Shown in pieces: positions 55,732 through 63,940 of a stretch of 64,000 nt of DNA (positions within the stretch are counted from its first letter, which is position 1; every line of letters begins with the position of its first letter). Both the position numbers and the translations under genes were made by a program. The DNA is taken from positions 1 through 64,000 of the forward strand of contig CANEFX010000013.1 in NCBI GenBank assembly GCA_947426945.1, written 5' to 3'. This stretch comes from an uncultured Bacillota bacterium. GTDB lineage: Bacteria > Bacillota > Clostridia > Oscillospirales > Oscillospiraceae. The notes under the pieces were generated by a model. The model searched no databases. It worked only from the letters and a program-made list of their open reading frames with translations, and was not told the origin of the DNA.

Positions 55732-57666
55732 ATGCAGGCCTGGGAGGAAAACGCTCCTTATATTCTGGAGTATCTTCGGCTTTTTCAGAGTCTTGCGGCC
55801 GGGGATCCCATGGCGGCCGGCATTTGGGAGGAGCTGCAGGAGCGGGAATCGGCCGCACCGGAGACGGTCGTGCTGGCCCCCCGTCTGCTCCGGGAGCGGC
55901 TGGGACTGGACCTGCGGGAATTCCTGCTGGTGATGGCCGCCCTGTGCCTGGAAATGGATGGCGCGCTGCGCTGCGGATTTCGAGGCCGGTACGGCCTGAG
56001 CCTGCCCACCGTTGAGTACGGCCTGGAGCTGATTGGCCCACTGTGTTCTGCCGGTGCGGAGACTCTGGCCGCCCTGTGCGGCCGTAGTACATTGACAGGC
56101 CTTCTGCTCACTGCTGCCGGACAGGCGTGCTGTCCTCTGGAACGGCCGCTGGTGCTGTGCCGGGCTGCCGCGGCCTTTCTGAGCGGGCTCTCTCTGCCTG
56201 AGGTGCCGGGACTGTCTGTTCTGCTCCCGGAGACGGAGCGGGATTGGCTCCCGCTCCAGCGGGAGGGGCTGGCACAGGTCAGAAGCTGGTACGATGCCGG
56301 CGGGGAGGAGCCCATCTGTCTCCACGGCCCTGCGGGATGCGGGCGGCGCACCCTGCTCCGCCGCGCCTGCGGCGGGGCAGTATGTCTGGAGCTGGAGGAG
56401 CTGGAGGAGATGCAGTGTTCCGACCGGGAGCAGCTTTTTCGAGAGACCGTCCTCCTGTCCCGGCTGCTGTCTCTCCCTGTCTGTGCCCTGTGCGCCGACG
56501 GACAGGGCGCAGGAGAGCTGGAGCGGTTCCGTCGCCGGTTTTCCTTTCCCCTGGCTGTACTGACTGAGGACGACGGTCCGCTGAGGAGAGGCGGGGAGGT
56601 ACTGCGCCTTTCCGGACAGCTGACGGCGGCGGAGCGGGAGCTGGCCTGGCGCTTCTTTGCCCCCGAGTCTGCGCCGGACAGCGTGCCCGGAGGGGCTTTG
56701 GCGGTGGGGGCGGTTCAAGAGACGGCGCGGCTGGCCCGGCGGGCTGCCGCCCGGGAGGGCCGGACGGAGGTGGAGCGGAGAGATATGCAGCTGGCGCAGC
56801 GCCAGCGGGGCGGAGCGCTGGAGTTCGGTGTCCGCTATGACGTATCAGCCGGGCTGGAGGATATGGTGCTGCCCGAAGATGTGCGGACACAGCTGCGGGA
56901 GATCTGTGCCGCTGCCCGATGGGGACCGCAGCTGGCCAGCTGGGGCCTGCCCGGCGGCCGGGAAGGCGTGACAGCGGTGTTCCACGGCCCCTCCGGCACA
57001 GGAAAGACCATGGCGGCCTCCGCCATTGCGGGAGAGCTGAATATGCCCCTCCTGCGGGCGGACCTTTCTCAGATTATGGATAAATATGTGGGCGAGACGG
57101 AAAAACATCTGGGGCGGCTTATGCGGTGTGCCAGGGAAAACCGGTGTGTCCTCCTCTTTGACGAGGCCGACGCGCTGTTTGGCAAGCGGGCTTCCGTCTC
57201 CACGGGGCACGACAAGTTTGCTAACCTGTCTACCTCTTTTCTGCTTCAGGAGATGGAGCAGTACGACGGCGTCGCCCTTTTGTCTACCAACCTTTTGAGC
57301 AGCTTTGACGACGCCTTTCTCCGTCGGCTGAACTATGTGGTCCGCTTTCGGGTGCCGGAGGCCCCCCTGCGGGAACAGCTCTGGCGGCGGGCACTGCCCC
57401 GGGAGCGGCTGGAGGGAGAGATTCCATTTGCCGCCCTGGCCCGCACTGAGCTGAGCCCCGCGCGAATCAACGCTGCGGCCAGGGCCGCCGCCATCTCGGC
57501 CATGGCCGCCGGACAGGAGCGGGTGGACAGTGCCGGTCTGGTGCGCGCACTGAGCCTGGAGCTGGAAAAAAGCGGAAAATCCTTGCCCGGAGAGCTGGCC
57601 ATAAGCCCGCCGCCGGCTCCGGACGGGTGGGAAAACATTCCGTTGCAGCCCTCAAAAATTATGTAA
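55732..57666 (+). CDS. AAA+ ATPase of the injection system (Afp15-like)
   Basis: A 644-aa ATPase with an N-terminal helical domain, a first P-loop that is degenerate (HGPAGCGRRT, ~197) and a full second AAA module: Walker A HGPSGTGKTM (~420), Walker B VLLFDEADALFG (~473), sensor 1 LLSTNLL and the FLRRLNYVVRF arginine-finger region. All eCIS loci encode such an ATPase; Afp15 is needed for assembly and is not ClpV. ATG 55732 follows GGGAGGAGGTGAG, whereas the upstream ATG at 55684 overlaps the gpI gene without an RBS. Confidence 0.9.
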   Translation: MQAWEENAPYILEYLRLFQSLAAGDPMAAGIWEELQERESAAPETVVLAPRLLRERLGLDLREFLLVMAALCLEMDGALRCGFRGRYGLSLPTVEYGLELIGPLCSAGAETLAALCGRSTLTGLLLTAAGQACCPLERPLVLCRAAAAFLSGLSLPEVPGLSVLLPETERDWLPLQREGLAQVRSWYDAGGEEPICLHGPAGCGRRTLLRRACGGAVCLELEELEEMQCSDREQLFRETVLLSRLLSLPVCALCADGQGAGELERFRRRFSFPLAVLTEDDGPLRRGGEVLRLSGQLTAAERELAWRFFAPESAPDSVPGGALAVGAVQETARLARRAAAREGRTEVERRDMQLAQRQRGGALEFGVRYDVSAGLEDMVLPEDVRTQLREICAAARWGPQLASWGLPGGREGVTAVFHGPSGTGKTMAASAIAGELNMPLLRADLSQIMDKYVGETEKHLGRLMRCARENRCVLLFDEADALFGKRASVSTGHDKFANLSTSFLLQEMEQYDGVALLSTNLLSSFDDAFLRRLNYVVRFRVPEAPLREQLWRRALPRERLEGEIPFAALARTELSPARINAAARAAAISAMAAGQERVDSAGLVRALSLELEKSGKSLPGELAISPPPAPDGWENIPLQPSKIM

Positions 57667-57720
57667 ATCAGGCGGACGGAGAGAGAAAACCACTTTTGCC
57701 CGCCGGGGGAGGAGTGTCTT

Positions 57721-60048
57721 GTGGATACACCGCGAATCATTGTTCCCGGGGCGCTGTACAGCGCCCTGCGCCGGTCCCTGCCGGAACATAAGATTACCTT
57801 TCTCTCTGCAGGCGCCGGGTGGGGAAAGTCTGTGGCGGTCCGTGAGTTTCTGAAAACGGAGGATGTCTGCTTCGTTCAAGTGGAGCAGGGCCGAACGCCG
57901 CGCTTTTCCAGCAGGGCACGGCTGGTGGTGCTGGATGATTTTCAGAATCTGGACGTTCGGTCTCGGGAGCGGCTGATAAATATTTTGCACAGAGCGCCCG
58001 GCCGGCAGCGGTTTCTTGTGCTGTCCAGAGGGGCGGTTCCGGCCGGCCTGAATTCCGGCCAGTTTACCGGCGGGCTCTGCGTGCTGAAACAGGAAAAGCT
58101 GGCGCTTCAGGCAGAGGATGTCGGACAAATGGCACAGGGGTACGGAGCGGCGCTTCCTGTGGGTGAGCTCCGGCGGATTTCCTGGGAATCGCAGGGCTAT
58201 CCGCCCCTGATCCGCTGTGTATTGGAGCGGCAGGCGGCCGGTGAGCCGCCTGGACCACAGGTCTGGGCGCTTGCCTGGGAGGAGGTGCGGAGTCGTTTAG
58301 GCGCCTGCCTGGAGGAGAGATGGGAGAAAAAGGTGCGGGAGCTTCTTCTGGTGCTGAGTCTCTTTTCCCGGGTTTCTCCCGGCCTTGCCGCCGCCCTGCT
58401 GGAAGAGGGGGAGGAGGCGTTTTTCCGGGCTGTGGACTGCGGTGCGCTCTCAGCGGAGGAGGGCGGCCGATGGAAGCTGGCCGACGGGTTTCTCTGGGAG
58501 CCGTATCTGCGCCGAAGGGCGGAGGAAGAACTGAGCCCGGCGCGTTTGCGGCAGCTCCATCTGCTGGGCGGGGCCTGGTGGGGAGAACATGGGGACTATG
58601 CCGCTGCGGTGAAACATTTTGAGGCTGCGAAAAGCCGCCGGAACGTGATTGCCGTGCTTGTGAGGGCGGTGCGGGAAGGGGCGGACGCCGCCTGTTTGTG
58701 CCGGCTCCGACCGGTTTGGAAAAGTGTTTTGCCGGAGGAGGCGGCCAGCGTTCCGGAGCTGCTTTACGCCCTGTGCCGCGTGGGAGCGCTGATGCTGGAA
58801 CCAGAGAGCTGCGGAATGTGGCGGGACTCTCTGGGGGTGCTGGCCAAAGATCCTGACGGAAAACTGGCCCGGGGTTGTCTGTTGGATCTGGACCTGCGGC
58901 TTTTCCACCGGGAAGGGGAACCGCTGTCCCGATTGCTTTTAACCGCGCAGCAGATGGCGGCGGAGGGCGCTATTGTGCCTCCGCCGGTCTGCGGAGCCTG
59001 CGGTCTGCCCAGCATTCTGCGGGGAGAGCGGGACCTGTCCAACGATCTGCTTCTGGACCCGGACCTGCTTGCGCCTCAGACGTGGTGCGGGGCGGGGCAG
59101 CTGCTGGGGCGGCAGAGCATCGGGCTGGGAACGCTGCTCCGGGCAGAGCTCTGTCTGGAGCGGGGGGAAGAGGCGGCCGGCCTGCTGCTTCAGTGGCATT
59201 CTCTCCTGTTGGAGCTGCGGGAAAATGGAACAATGGACCATGAATTTGTCTGCGTGGTTCTGATGACGCGCCTGTTGTGCGGCGAAGGAAAGCTTTCTGA
59301 GGCGGCTGCCTGTCTGGCCCAGTTTCGCCGGAGGGCGGAAGCCGCAGGGGCGGGGCGTCTGCTGGGAAATCTGGACGCCCTGCGCTGCCGTCTGAGCCTG
59401 ATGGAGGACAGTCCCCAGGTTGGAGGCTGGCTGGCTGCCCAGCCGGCTACTGGAGAGGCGGTCTCCCTGCTGGATATCTTCCGTCTGCTCACCCGTGTCC
59501 GCTGTCATATTAAGTGGGAGGAATACTGCTCCGCACTGCTGATTTTGGGCTGCCTGCTGGACCGGACAGCCGGCCGCCCTCTTGACGCGGCAGAGACGCT
59601 TGTTCTGACCGCCGTCTGCCGTTTTCATATGGGCGGCGGAGACTGGCGGAGATATCTGGAAAAAGCCCTTAGTATAGGACAGCGGTACGGTTATACAGAG
59701 GTGTTTGCTCAGGAGGGGGCGGCGCTGCTTCCCCTGCTGGAGCAGTTTGACCCGAAGGACCTGCCGGCGGACTACTGGAAGCGGGTCCTGCGCCGGACTA
59801 TCATTCAAGCCGGGTATTATCCCTTCTACTTAAAGCCTCTGAACAGGCTGACCAAGCCGTTAACCGCCGCAGAGCAGACCGTTCTGCGCCTGCTGATCCA
59901 GCACAGAAGCGACAAGGAGATGGCACAGCTGCTGGGGATACGCCCCGCCACAGTCCGGACCCACCTGCGTAATCTGTTTGGAAAGCTGGGTGTCCGAACC
60001 AGGGAAGAGGCCCGTACCGCTACCCTCCGCCTGGGCCTGGAGCTGTAA
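57721..60048 (+). CDS. MalT/LuxR-type (LAL) transcriptional activator
   Basis: A 775-aa regulator with an N-terminal NTPase (P-loop FLSAGAGWGKS ~27-37, acidic strand LVVLDDFQNL ~69-78), a long TPR-like helical middle, and a C-terminal LuxR helix-turn-helix: LTAAEQTVLRLLIQHRSDKE then MAQLLGIRPATVRTHLRNLF and GKLGVRTREEA. MalT-class proteins bind ATP and an inducer before activating promoters. Its place inside the injection locus, between the ATPase and the DUF4157 gene, suggests local control of this operon or of the effector. GTG start behind GGGGGAGGAG. Confidence 0.88.
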   Translation: MDTPRIIVPGALYSALRRSLPEHKITFLSAGAGWGKSVAVREFLKTEDVCFVQVEQGRTPRFSSRARLVVLDDFQNLDVRSRERLINILHRAPGRQRFLVLSRGAVPAGLNSGQFTGGLCVLKQEKLALQAEDVGQMAQGYGAALPVGELRRISWESQGYPPLIRCVLERQAAGEPPGPQVWALAWEEVRSRLGACLEERWEKKVRELLLVLSLFSRVSPGLAAALLEEGEEAFFRAVDCGALSAEEGGRWKLADGFLWEPYLRRRAEEELSPARLRQLHLLGGAWWGEHGDYAAAVKHFEAAKSRRNVIAVLVRAVREGADAACLCRLRPVWKSVLPEEAASVPELLYALCRVGALMLEPESCGMWRDSLGVLAKDPDGKLARGCLLDLDLRLFHREGEPLSRLLLTAQQMAAEGAIVPPPVCGACGLPSILRGERDLSNDLLLDPDLLAPQTWCGAGQLLGRQSIGLGTLLRAELCLERGEEAAGLLLQWHSLLLELRENGTMDHEFVCVVLMTRLLCGEGKLSEAAACLAQFRRRAEAAGAGRLLGNLDALRCRLSLMEDSPQVGGWLAAQPATGEAVSLLDIFRLLTRVRCHIKWEEYCSALLILGCLLDRTAGRPLDAAETLVLTAVCRFHMGGGDWRRYLEKALSIGQRYGYTEVFAQEGAALLPLLEQFDPKDLPADYWKRVLRRTIIQAGYYPFYLKPLNRLTKPLTAAEQTVLRLLIQHRSDKEMAQLLGIRPATVRTHLRNLFGKLGVRTREEARTATLRLGLEL

Positions 60049-60103
60049 GAGAGAAGAGAAAACGGTTTTGGTGCAGGACGAAGAAGAAAGGGTGATTGCG
60101 GCA

Positions 60104-61375
60104 ATGATGCAGACAGCTGTACAGAGGACGAACAGGGCTCCACGCCGGGGAAGTCAAAACGCACTGACAATTCCCGTACAGAGGAAAACAGACCCCGTGG
60201 AGCGGAAACAGACATCCCAGCCTGCGGCGGCGGTCTCTCTGTCGTACAGGCCGGACCACTATGGAACAGGAAATAAGACTGGCATACCCACATCAATGCT
60301 CCTGCGGGCGGAGTCCCTCAGCGGGGTTTTTATGGGGGATGTCCGGGTCCACTACAATTCCGGGATACCGGCCACCCTGGGGGCTTTGGCCGCCGCCCAA
60401 AGCCCTCATATCTATCTGGGGCCCGGCCAGGAGGGCCACCTGGGGCATGAAATTGGCCATATTATCCAACAGAAGCGAGGGCTTGTACGACCGCAGTTCC
60501 GGACGGGCGGAAAGCAGATCAACGCATCACCGTTTTTGGAGCGGGATGCGGACCTTTGGAAAAGCCGGCTTGGAGGCATATTTCCGCCGGTTCAGCTCCA
60601 GATGCCGCCGGGACGGGTTATGGCCGGCGCGGCATTGTCCGCGGAGCAGCCGGTTGAGGTGGTGCAGTGCTTTTTTCCCCCAATCGGGGGATGGCTCAAG
60701 AGACGGGTTACCTGGGAGCGAATTAAAAAAAGTTCCCTTTGGTCTCTGATTGACGCCACCCAGGTCTGCCTTGCGAATTTGTTTGCAGGAGGTACAGGGA
60801 CTACCATTGCATCCTGTGTCGGGATAGTGGCGCAGATTATGAACGCGTTAGGGCTTTGGACCCGCAGCAGTGAGACGGGTCGGGATGCCAGGGGGACATG
60901 CAGCTACATAATAAAAATTCTGGCGGGAATATTGGGCATATTAGCGGCTGTGGGCGGCGACATCAGCGGTATCGTTGCCGGATGGACGAGCGGAGAGACG
61001 AAGAAGGGTGCGAACTTTGCATCCCGCGGTTTCGCGGTGGGAAGTGACACAATAGGGATTTTAATGGCAGTCGCCTATATTTCCGGGGATGGAGTGAATT
61101 TGCGCGCCTGGGGTGATACCCTTGCTATGTTGTACAATTTGAGTGTCAACTCGGCGGCAATGGGAGCTATTGGTGCGGAAAACAAGGATGTTGAGAAGAA
61201 CGCAAACTGGGTCTTGATCGGAGAGCTGGTAATACGGCTGCTGCGGATGCTCCTGACCTGGTTTGGCGTGGGGGGATTCCGGCCGCCGGACCTGAGGGAA
61301 GACGATTCAGGAACCGGGGGTTCTACAGATCCGGGCAGAAATGTTTCGAGACCAGAGGGTGAAACAGAGGTGTGA
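60104..61375 (+). CDS. DUF4157 (eCIS core) protein with hydrophobic C-terminal half: putative effector
   Basis: A 423-aa protein. Residues ~70-150 are a DUF4157 domain: LLRAESLSGVFMGDVRVHYN, a GALAAAQSPHIYLG strand and the HExxH-type site GHLGHEIGHIIQQKRG followed by FLERDADLW. DUF4157 is strongly linked to eCIS loci, often as the leader of toxins carried by the particle. The rest (about 195-400) has four strongly hydrophobic stretches (IASCVGIVAQIMNALGL, IIKILAGILGILAAVG, IGILMAVAYISG, VIRLLRMLLTWFGVGG) joined by short loops, as in pore- or membrane-inserting toxins. ATG 60104 is chosen for AAAGGGTGAT upstream; GTG 60071 is an alternative. Confidence 0.8.
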   Translation: MMQTAVQRTNRAPRRGSQNALTIPVQRKTDPVERKQTSQPAAAVSLSYRPDHYGTGNKTGIPTSMLLRAESLSGVFMGDVRVHYNSGIPATLGALAAAQSPHIYLGPGQEGHLGHEIGHIIQQKRGLVRPQFRTGGKQINASPFLERDADLWKSRLGGIFPPVQLQMPPGRVMAGAALSAEQPVEVVQCFFPPIGGWLKRRVTWERIKKSSLWSLIDATQVCLANLFAGGTGTTIASCVGIVAQIMNALGLWTRSSETGRDARGTCSYIIKILAGILGILAAVGGDISGIVAGWTSGETKKGANFASRGFAVGSDTIGILMAVAYISGDGVNLRAWGDTLAMLYNLSVNSAAMGAIGAENKDVEKNANWVLIGELVIRLLRMLLTWFGVGGFRPPDLREDDSGTGGSTDPGRNVSRPEGETEV

Positions 61376-61484
61376 TATCTGCTGTGTGATTAGGTAAAAA
61401 ACCGCTTGATATGAGTGCAGTTTATTTGAGTTACACATGTGAAAGCTGAAAGAGTGAATATTGGGCGGGAGTTGTACACTGGCG

Positions 61485-61516
61485 CAAAAAAGAAGGGAAC
61501 AGGTTTCCCCGTTCCT
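61485..61516 (-). terminator. Minus-strand terminator left behind a relic gene
   Basis: On the minus strand GGAACGGGGAAACCTGTTCC forms a hairpin and is followed by CTTCTTTTTT. It lies 32 bases after the stop of the rubrerythrin relic. Confidence 0.65.
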
Positions 61517-61547
61517 CTCAAAACGTGCTGAAATTATAGTGTTTCGC

Positions 61548-61616
61548 TTACTTGAAGTCCCGCTCCAGCAGGCCCTTGAGGGCCTTGCCGTGGCGGGACT
61601 CGTATTGAACCAGATT
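61548..61616 (-). pseudogene. C-terminal relic of a rubrerythrin-like gene
   Basis: The minus-strand frame between two stops reads NLVQYESRHGKALKGLLERD then FK and stop. Its ESRHGKALKGLLER helix matches the last helix of rubrerythrins, where the Glu and the His of ExxxRH bind the diiron centre. Only 22 residues remain; nothing upstream continues the homology in any frame. Confidence 0.6.
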
Positions 61617-61783
61617 TCAAACATACACTATGCTGTATTTATAGCAGCTATTTGCTGCAATATCACAAAATCTGCAAAAGCAATAATCATCTGAAGATTG
61701 TAGTGTTTGACCTCCCGGCTGACCTCGGTTTGAACTATCTGAAATTTTGGGATAGCTGCACGATCTTAGATTAGATGCCGAGG

Positions 61784-62896
61784 TTACGAGCAATCTTCTC
61801 CCAGGAGTTGTGCCAGTCGCTTTATGTCCTCCGTGGTATCCACATCCCGCACTTCCACCTCATTTTCGGCCTCTACCAGCAGGATATCCGGATCCAGTCC
61901 TCTCACTGCGGTCATTCCCCCCTGTTCGCCGGTCAGCTGAGCCAGAGCGGCAAAATATTTTCTGGGAAATATGGTGGGACTGCTGGGTACCCCCTGCCAG
62001 GATGTGCGCACAATATGGTTCGGATGTGTCCGGAATGCATCCAGCAGATGTTCCATCGTACTTCTGGAACACATCGGCTGATCTCCCATCACGAACATGC
62101 AGCCGTCCATCTCCTCCATTTGAGCGACGCCCAGGTGGATGGTTTCGCTCTGGGGACCGCCGGCATAGCGCAAGCATGGGACGTCCCGCTCTAGACACAG
62201 ATTTTCTGCCCCCACGGAGGAGACCACCGACAGCAGCCGGTCCAGGCCTTCCCGGGGCAATTGATCCAGCACGTGAGCCAGCACCGGCTTCTCTCCCAGC
62301 GGGTGCAGCAGCTTGTTGGAGCCAAAGCGTGACCCCTGGCCAGCCGCCATCACCACGCAGCCAACCGAGGGTCCCCGTATCCCGTCCAGGTCCACAACAA
62401 AACAGTCCTCCCGGTTCCGAAGCCGCCGTAGGTGCCGGCGGTCCTCTTTCCGCAGAACCGCCAGTACTTGCTTTTCCTCAAACAGCCGCTCCAGCGTCTG
62501 CAGATAAGCTGGGCTAGACTCCTCTAAAAAGCCGACCTCATCCACCACGACCCACTTCCCGGGTGCTTTCAGCGCCCGAAGGAGCATATCTGCTCCGAGG
62601 GTATTCAGGGCTTCTCCGTCCGGGTTCATGGCCCCGGTATCACGGCGGCCGATTACGCATCTGACCGGGCCGGTTCGCTCCTCAAGCCAAACACGGACCG
62701 GCAGTCCGTCCGCTCCCCGTTCCGTTGCACTGCGGATTCCAGGGACAAAGTGTCCCTCCAGCAAGGCGTCTAAAAGCGCTGTTTTGCCGATGCCTTTACT
62801 TCCGGTAATTAGAAGATGCTTCCGGCAGGAAGTCGGAAAAATGCTTTTGATATAATTCTTCCGCCATGTGGTCACAGGCTGCCCGGTATGCTTCAT
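61784..62896 (-). CDS. Fusion of THEP1-like NTPase and MobA-like nucleotidyltransferase
   Basis: A 370-aa two-domain protein. Residues ~25-165 form a THEP1-type nucleoside-triphosphatase: P-loop LLITGSKGIGKTALLDALL and the Walker-B-like WVVVDEVGFLE. Residues ~178-370 are a MobA/MocA-type transferase: GCVVMAAGQGSRFGSNKLLH with the signature loop and catalytic Lys, FVMGDQPMCS with the metal-binding Asp, and SPTIFPRKYF. MocA-type enzymes make molybdopterin cytosine dinucleotide for hydroxylases. The gene overlaps the ModE-like gene by 101 bases because no later start codon precedes the P-loop. Confidence 0.85.
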   Translation of the reverse strand: MKHTGQPVTTWRKNYIKSIFPTSCRKHLLITGSKGIGKTALLDALLEGHFVPGIRSATERGADGLPVRVWLEERTGPVRCVIGRRDTGAMNPDGEALNTLGADMLLRALKAPGKWVVVDEVGFLEESSPAYLQTLERLFEEKQVLAVLRKEDRRHLRRLRNREDCFVVDLDGIRGPSVGCVVMAAGQGSRFGSNKLLHPLGEKPVLAHVLDQLPREGLDRLLSVVSSVGAENLCLERDVPCLRYAGGPQSETIHLGVAQMEEMDGCMFVMGDQPMCSRSTMEHLLDAFRTHPNHIVRTSWQGVPSSPTIFPRKYFAALAQLTGEQGGMTAVRGLDPDILLVEAENEVEVRDVDTTEDIKRLAQLLGEDCS

Positions 62897-63164
62897 AGCG
62901 TCTCACCAGTTCCTTTGCCTCCAGTGTCAGGCTGCTGCCGCCGCCCCCTTTTCCTCCGATAGAGCGCTTGATCAAGGGAAATCCCAAGTTTTCTTCCGCC
63001 TGCTTTATCAGATGGAATGCCTTGGTATAGGCCATGCCCATGCACTGGGCCGCCGCCCGAAGGCTGCTCATTTCCTCCACCATCCGCAACAGGCGATAGG
63101 GGCCCTCTCCAAAGTAGCGCAGGCCATTGTCGTTCTCAAAGCTGACGCCAAATCGCAGTTTCAT
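62796..63164 (-). CDS. ModE/LysR-type winged-helix regulator
   Basis: A 122-aa protein with the ModE N-terminal domain only: YRLLRMVEEMSSLRAAAQCM then GMAYTKAFHLIKQAEENLGF, PLIKRSIGGKGGGGSSLTLE and a last helix. There is no molybdate-binding TOBE part, so sensing would need another partner. The start overlaps the stop of the ABC ATPase gene (ATGA) and has GGAGGAG. Position between a transporter and a MobA-type enzyme supports a molybdenum-linked role. Confidence 0.85.
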   Translation of the reverse strand: MKLRFGVSFENDNGLRYFGEGPYRLLRMVEEMSSLRAAAQCMGMAYTKAFHLIKQAEENLGFPLIKRSIGGKGGGGSSLTLEAKELVRRYEAYRAACDHMAEELYQKHFSDFLPEASSNYRK

Positions 63165-63940
63165 GCTTCTCCTCCGATCATCAGGTATTTCCCTTTGTGT
63201 TCGATTACTTCCACCGGCCCGTACACATCCCGCAGAGCCGCTTCCAGCGTCTCTTTAGACAGCCTCTCGGCCGCCAGATCATAGGCCAGAGTTCCACCCT
63301 TCAGCAGCAGCAGGTGGTCCGCATAGGACAGAGCCGTATTCACATCGTGGCTGCACAGAAGTACGGAACGTTTCCCCCTCGCCAGGTAATCCGTCAACAG
63401 GCGAAGGATCTGGTTCCGGTTGCGAAAGTCAAGGGTGCTGTCCGGCTCGTCCAGCACCACCAGCGCTGGGCTGCATACCATGGTCCGGGCAAAAAGGACC
63501 AACTGCTTCTGCCCCTCGCTGAGGGTACGGATATCCCGATTTGCAAGGTCACCGATCCCTGCCCACTCCAGCAGCACTGCCGCCTGACGATGGAGGGCAG
63601 TTCCCGGTGATCGGAGCGGGCCCAGTACCGGATTGAATCCCATCAGGACCACGTCCAGTGCGGTAAGAGACAGAGCCGTCTCCCTCCGCTGGGCCAGATA
63701 GCCCACATTTTTAGCCCGTTCCCGCTGGGACAGCACCGATATGTCATTCCCGTCCACCTCGACCCGCCCCCGGGTCTTCAACAAAGCGCACAGGGCCCGG
63801 AGCAGGGTGGATTTCCCGGAGCCGTTGGAACCCAGCAGGGCACACAGCTCTCCCGATTTCAGGGTGAAGCTAATGTCTCGAATCACATCTCTTCCACCGT
63901 ATCCGGCGGAGAGATTTTCCACACGCAGCAGATCTTTCAC
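63161..63940 (-). CDS. ABC transporter ATP-binding protein (FecE/BtuD type)
   Basis: A 259-aa ABC ATPase. Walker A is LLGSNGSGKSTLL, the Q-loop is VGYLAQRRE, the signature is the variant TLSEGQKQLVLFART, Walker B is ALVVLDEPDSTLD, and the H-loop is LLCSHDVNTAL. This is the class that serves iron-siderophore, cobalamin, haem and, in some loci, molybdate or tungstate uptake. GTG 63940 is chosen since GGGGGGAG precedes it. Its start overlaps the stop of the permease gene. Confidence 0.9.
   Translation of the reverse strand: MKDLLRVENLSAGYGGRDVIRDISFTLKSGELCALLGSNGSGKSTLLRALCALLKTRGRVEVDGNDISVLSQRERAKNVGYLAQRRETALSLTALDVVLMGFNPVLGPLRSPGTALHRQAAVLLEWAGIGDLANRDIRTLSEGQKQLVLFARTMVCSPALVVLDEPDSTLDFRNRNQILRLLTDYLARGKRSVLLCSHDVNTALSYADHLLLLKGGTLAYDLAAERLSKETLEAALRDVYGPVEVIEHKGKYLMIGGEA

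Larger units (their letters stand above)
61376..61783. other. Intergenic region between effector and minus-strand operon
   Basis: About 410 bases without an intact gene. It holds a rubrerythrin relic (61548-61616) and its minus-strand terminator (61485-61516). The rest, 61617-61783, is AT-rich and I see no gene or repeat in it. No clear plus-strand terminator follows the effector gene. Confidence 0.6.

Noticed and set aside
43197-57666. Type VI secretion system
   Set aside because: No TssJ/L/M membrane complex, no TssB/C split sheath and no ClpV; the sheath is one chain and the ATPase is Afp15-like.
35930-61375. Prophage or defective phage
   Set aside because: No terminase, portal, capsid, integrase, holin or lysin; presence of DUF4255 cap, DUF4280 tip, AAA+ and DUF4157 points to eCIS.
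61307-61624. A 105-codon minus-strand frame after the effector gene
   Set aside because: It runs in the wrong phase across the rubrerythrin relic and its terminator and lacks an RBS.
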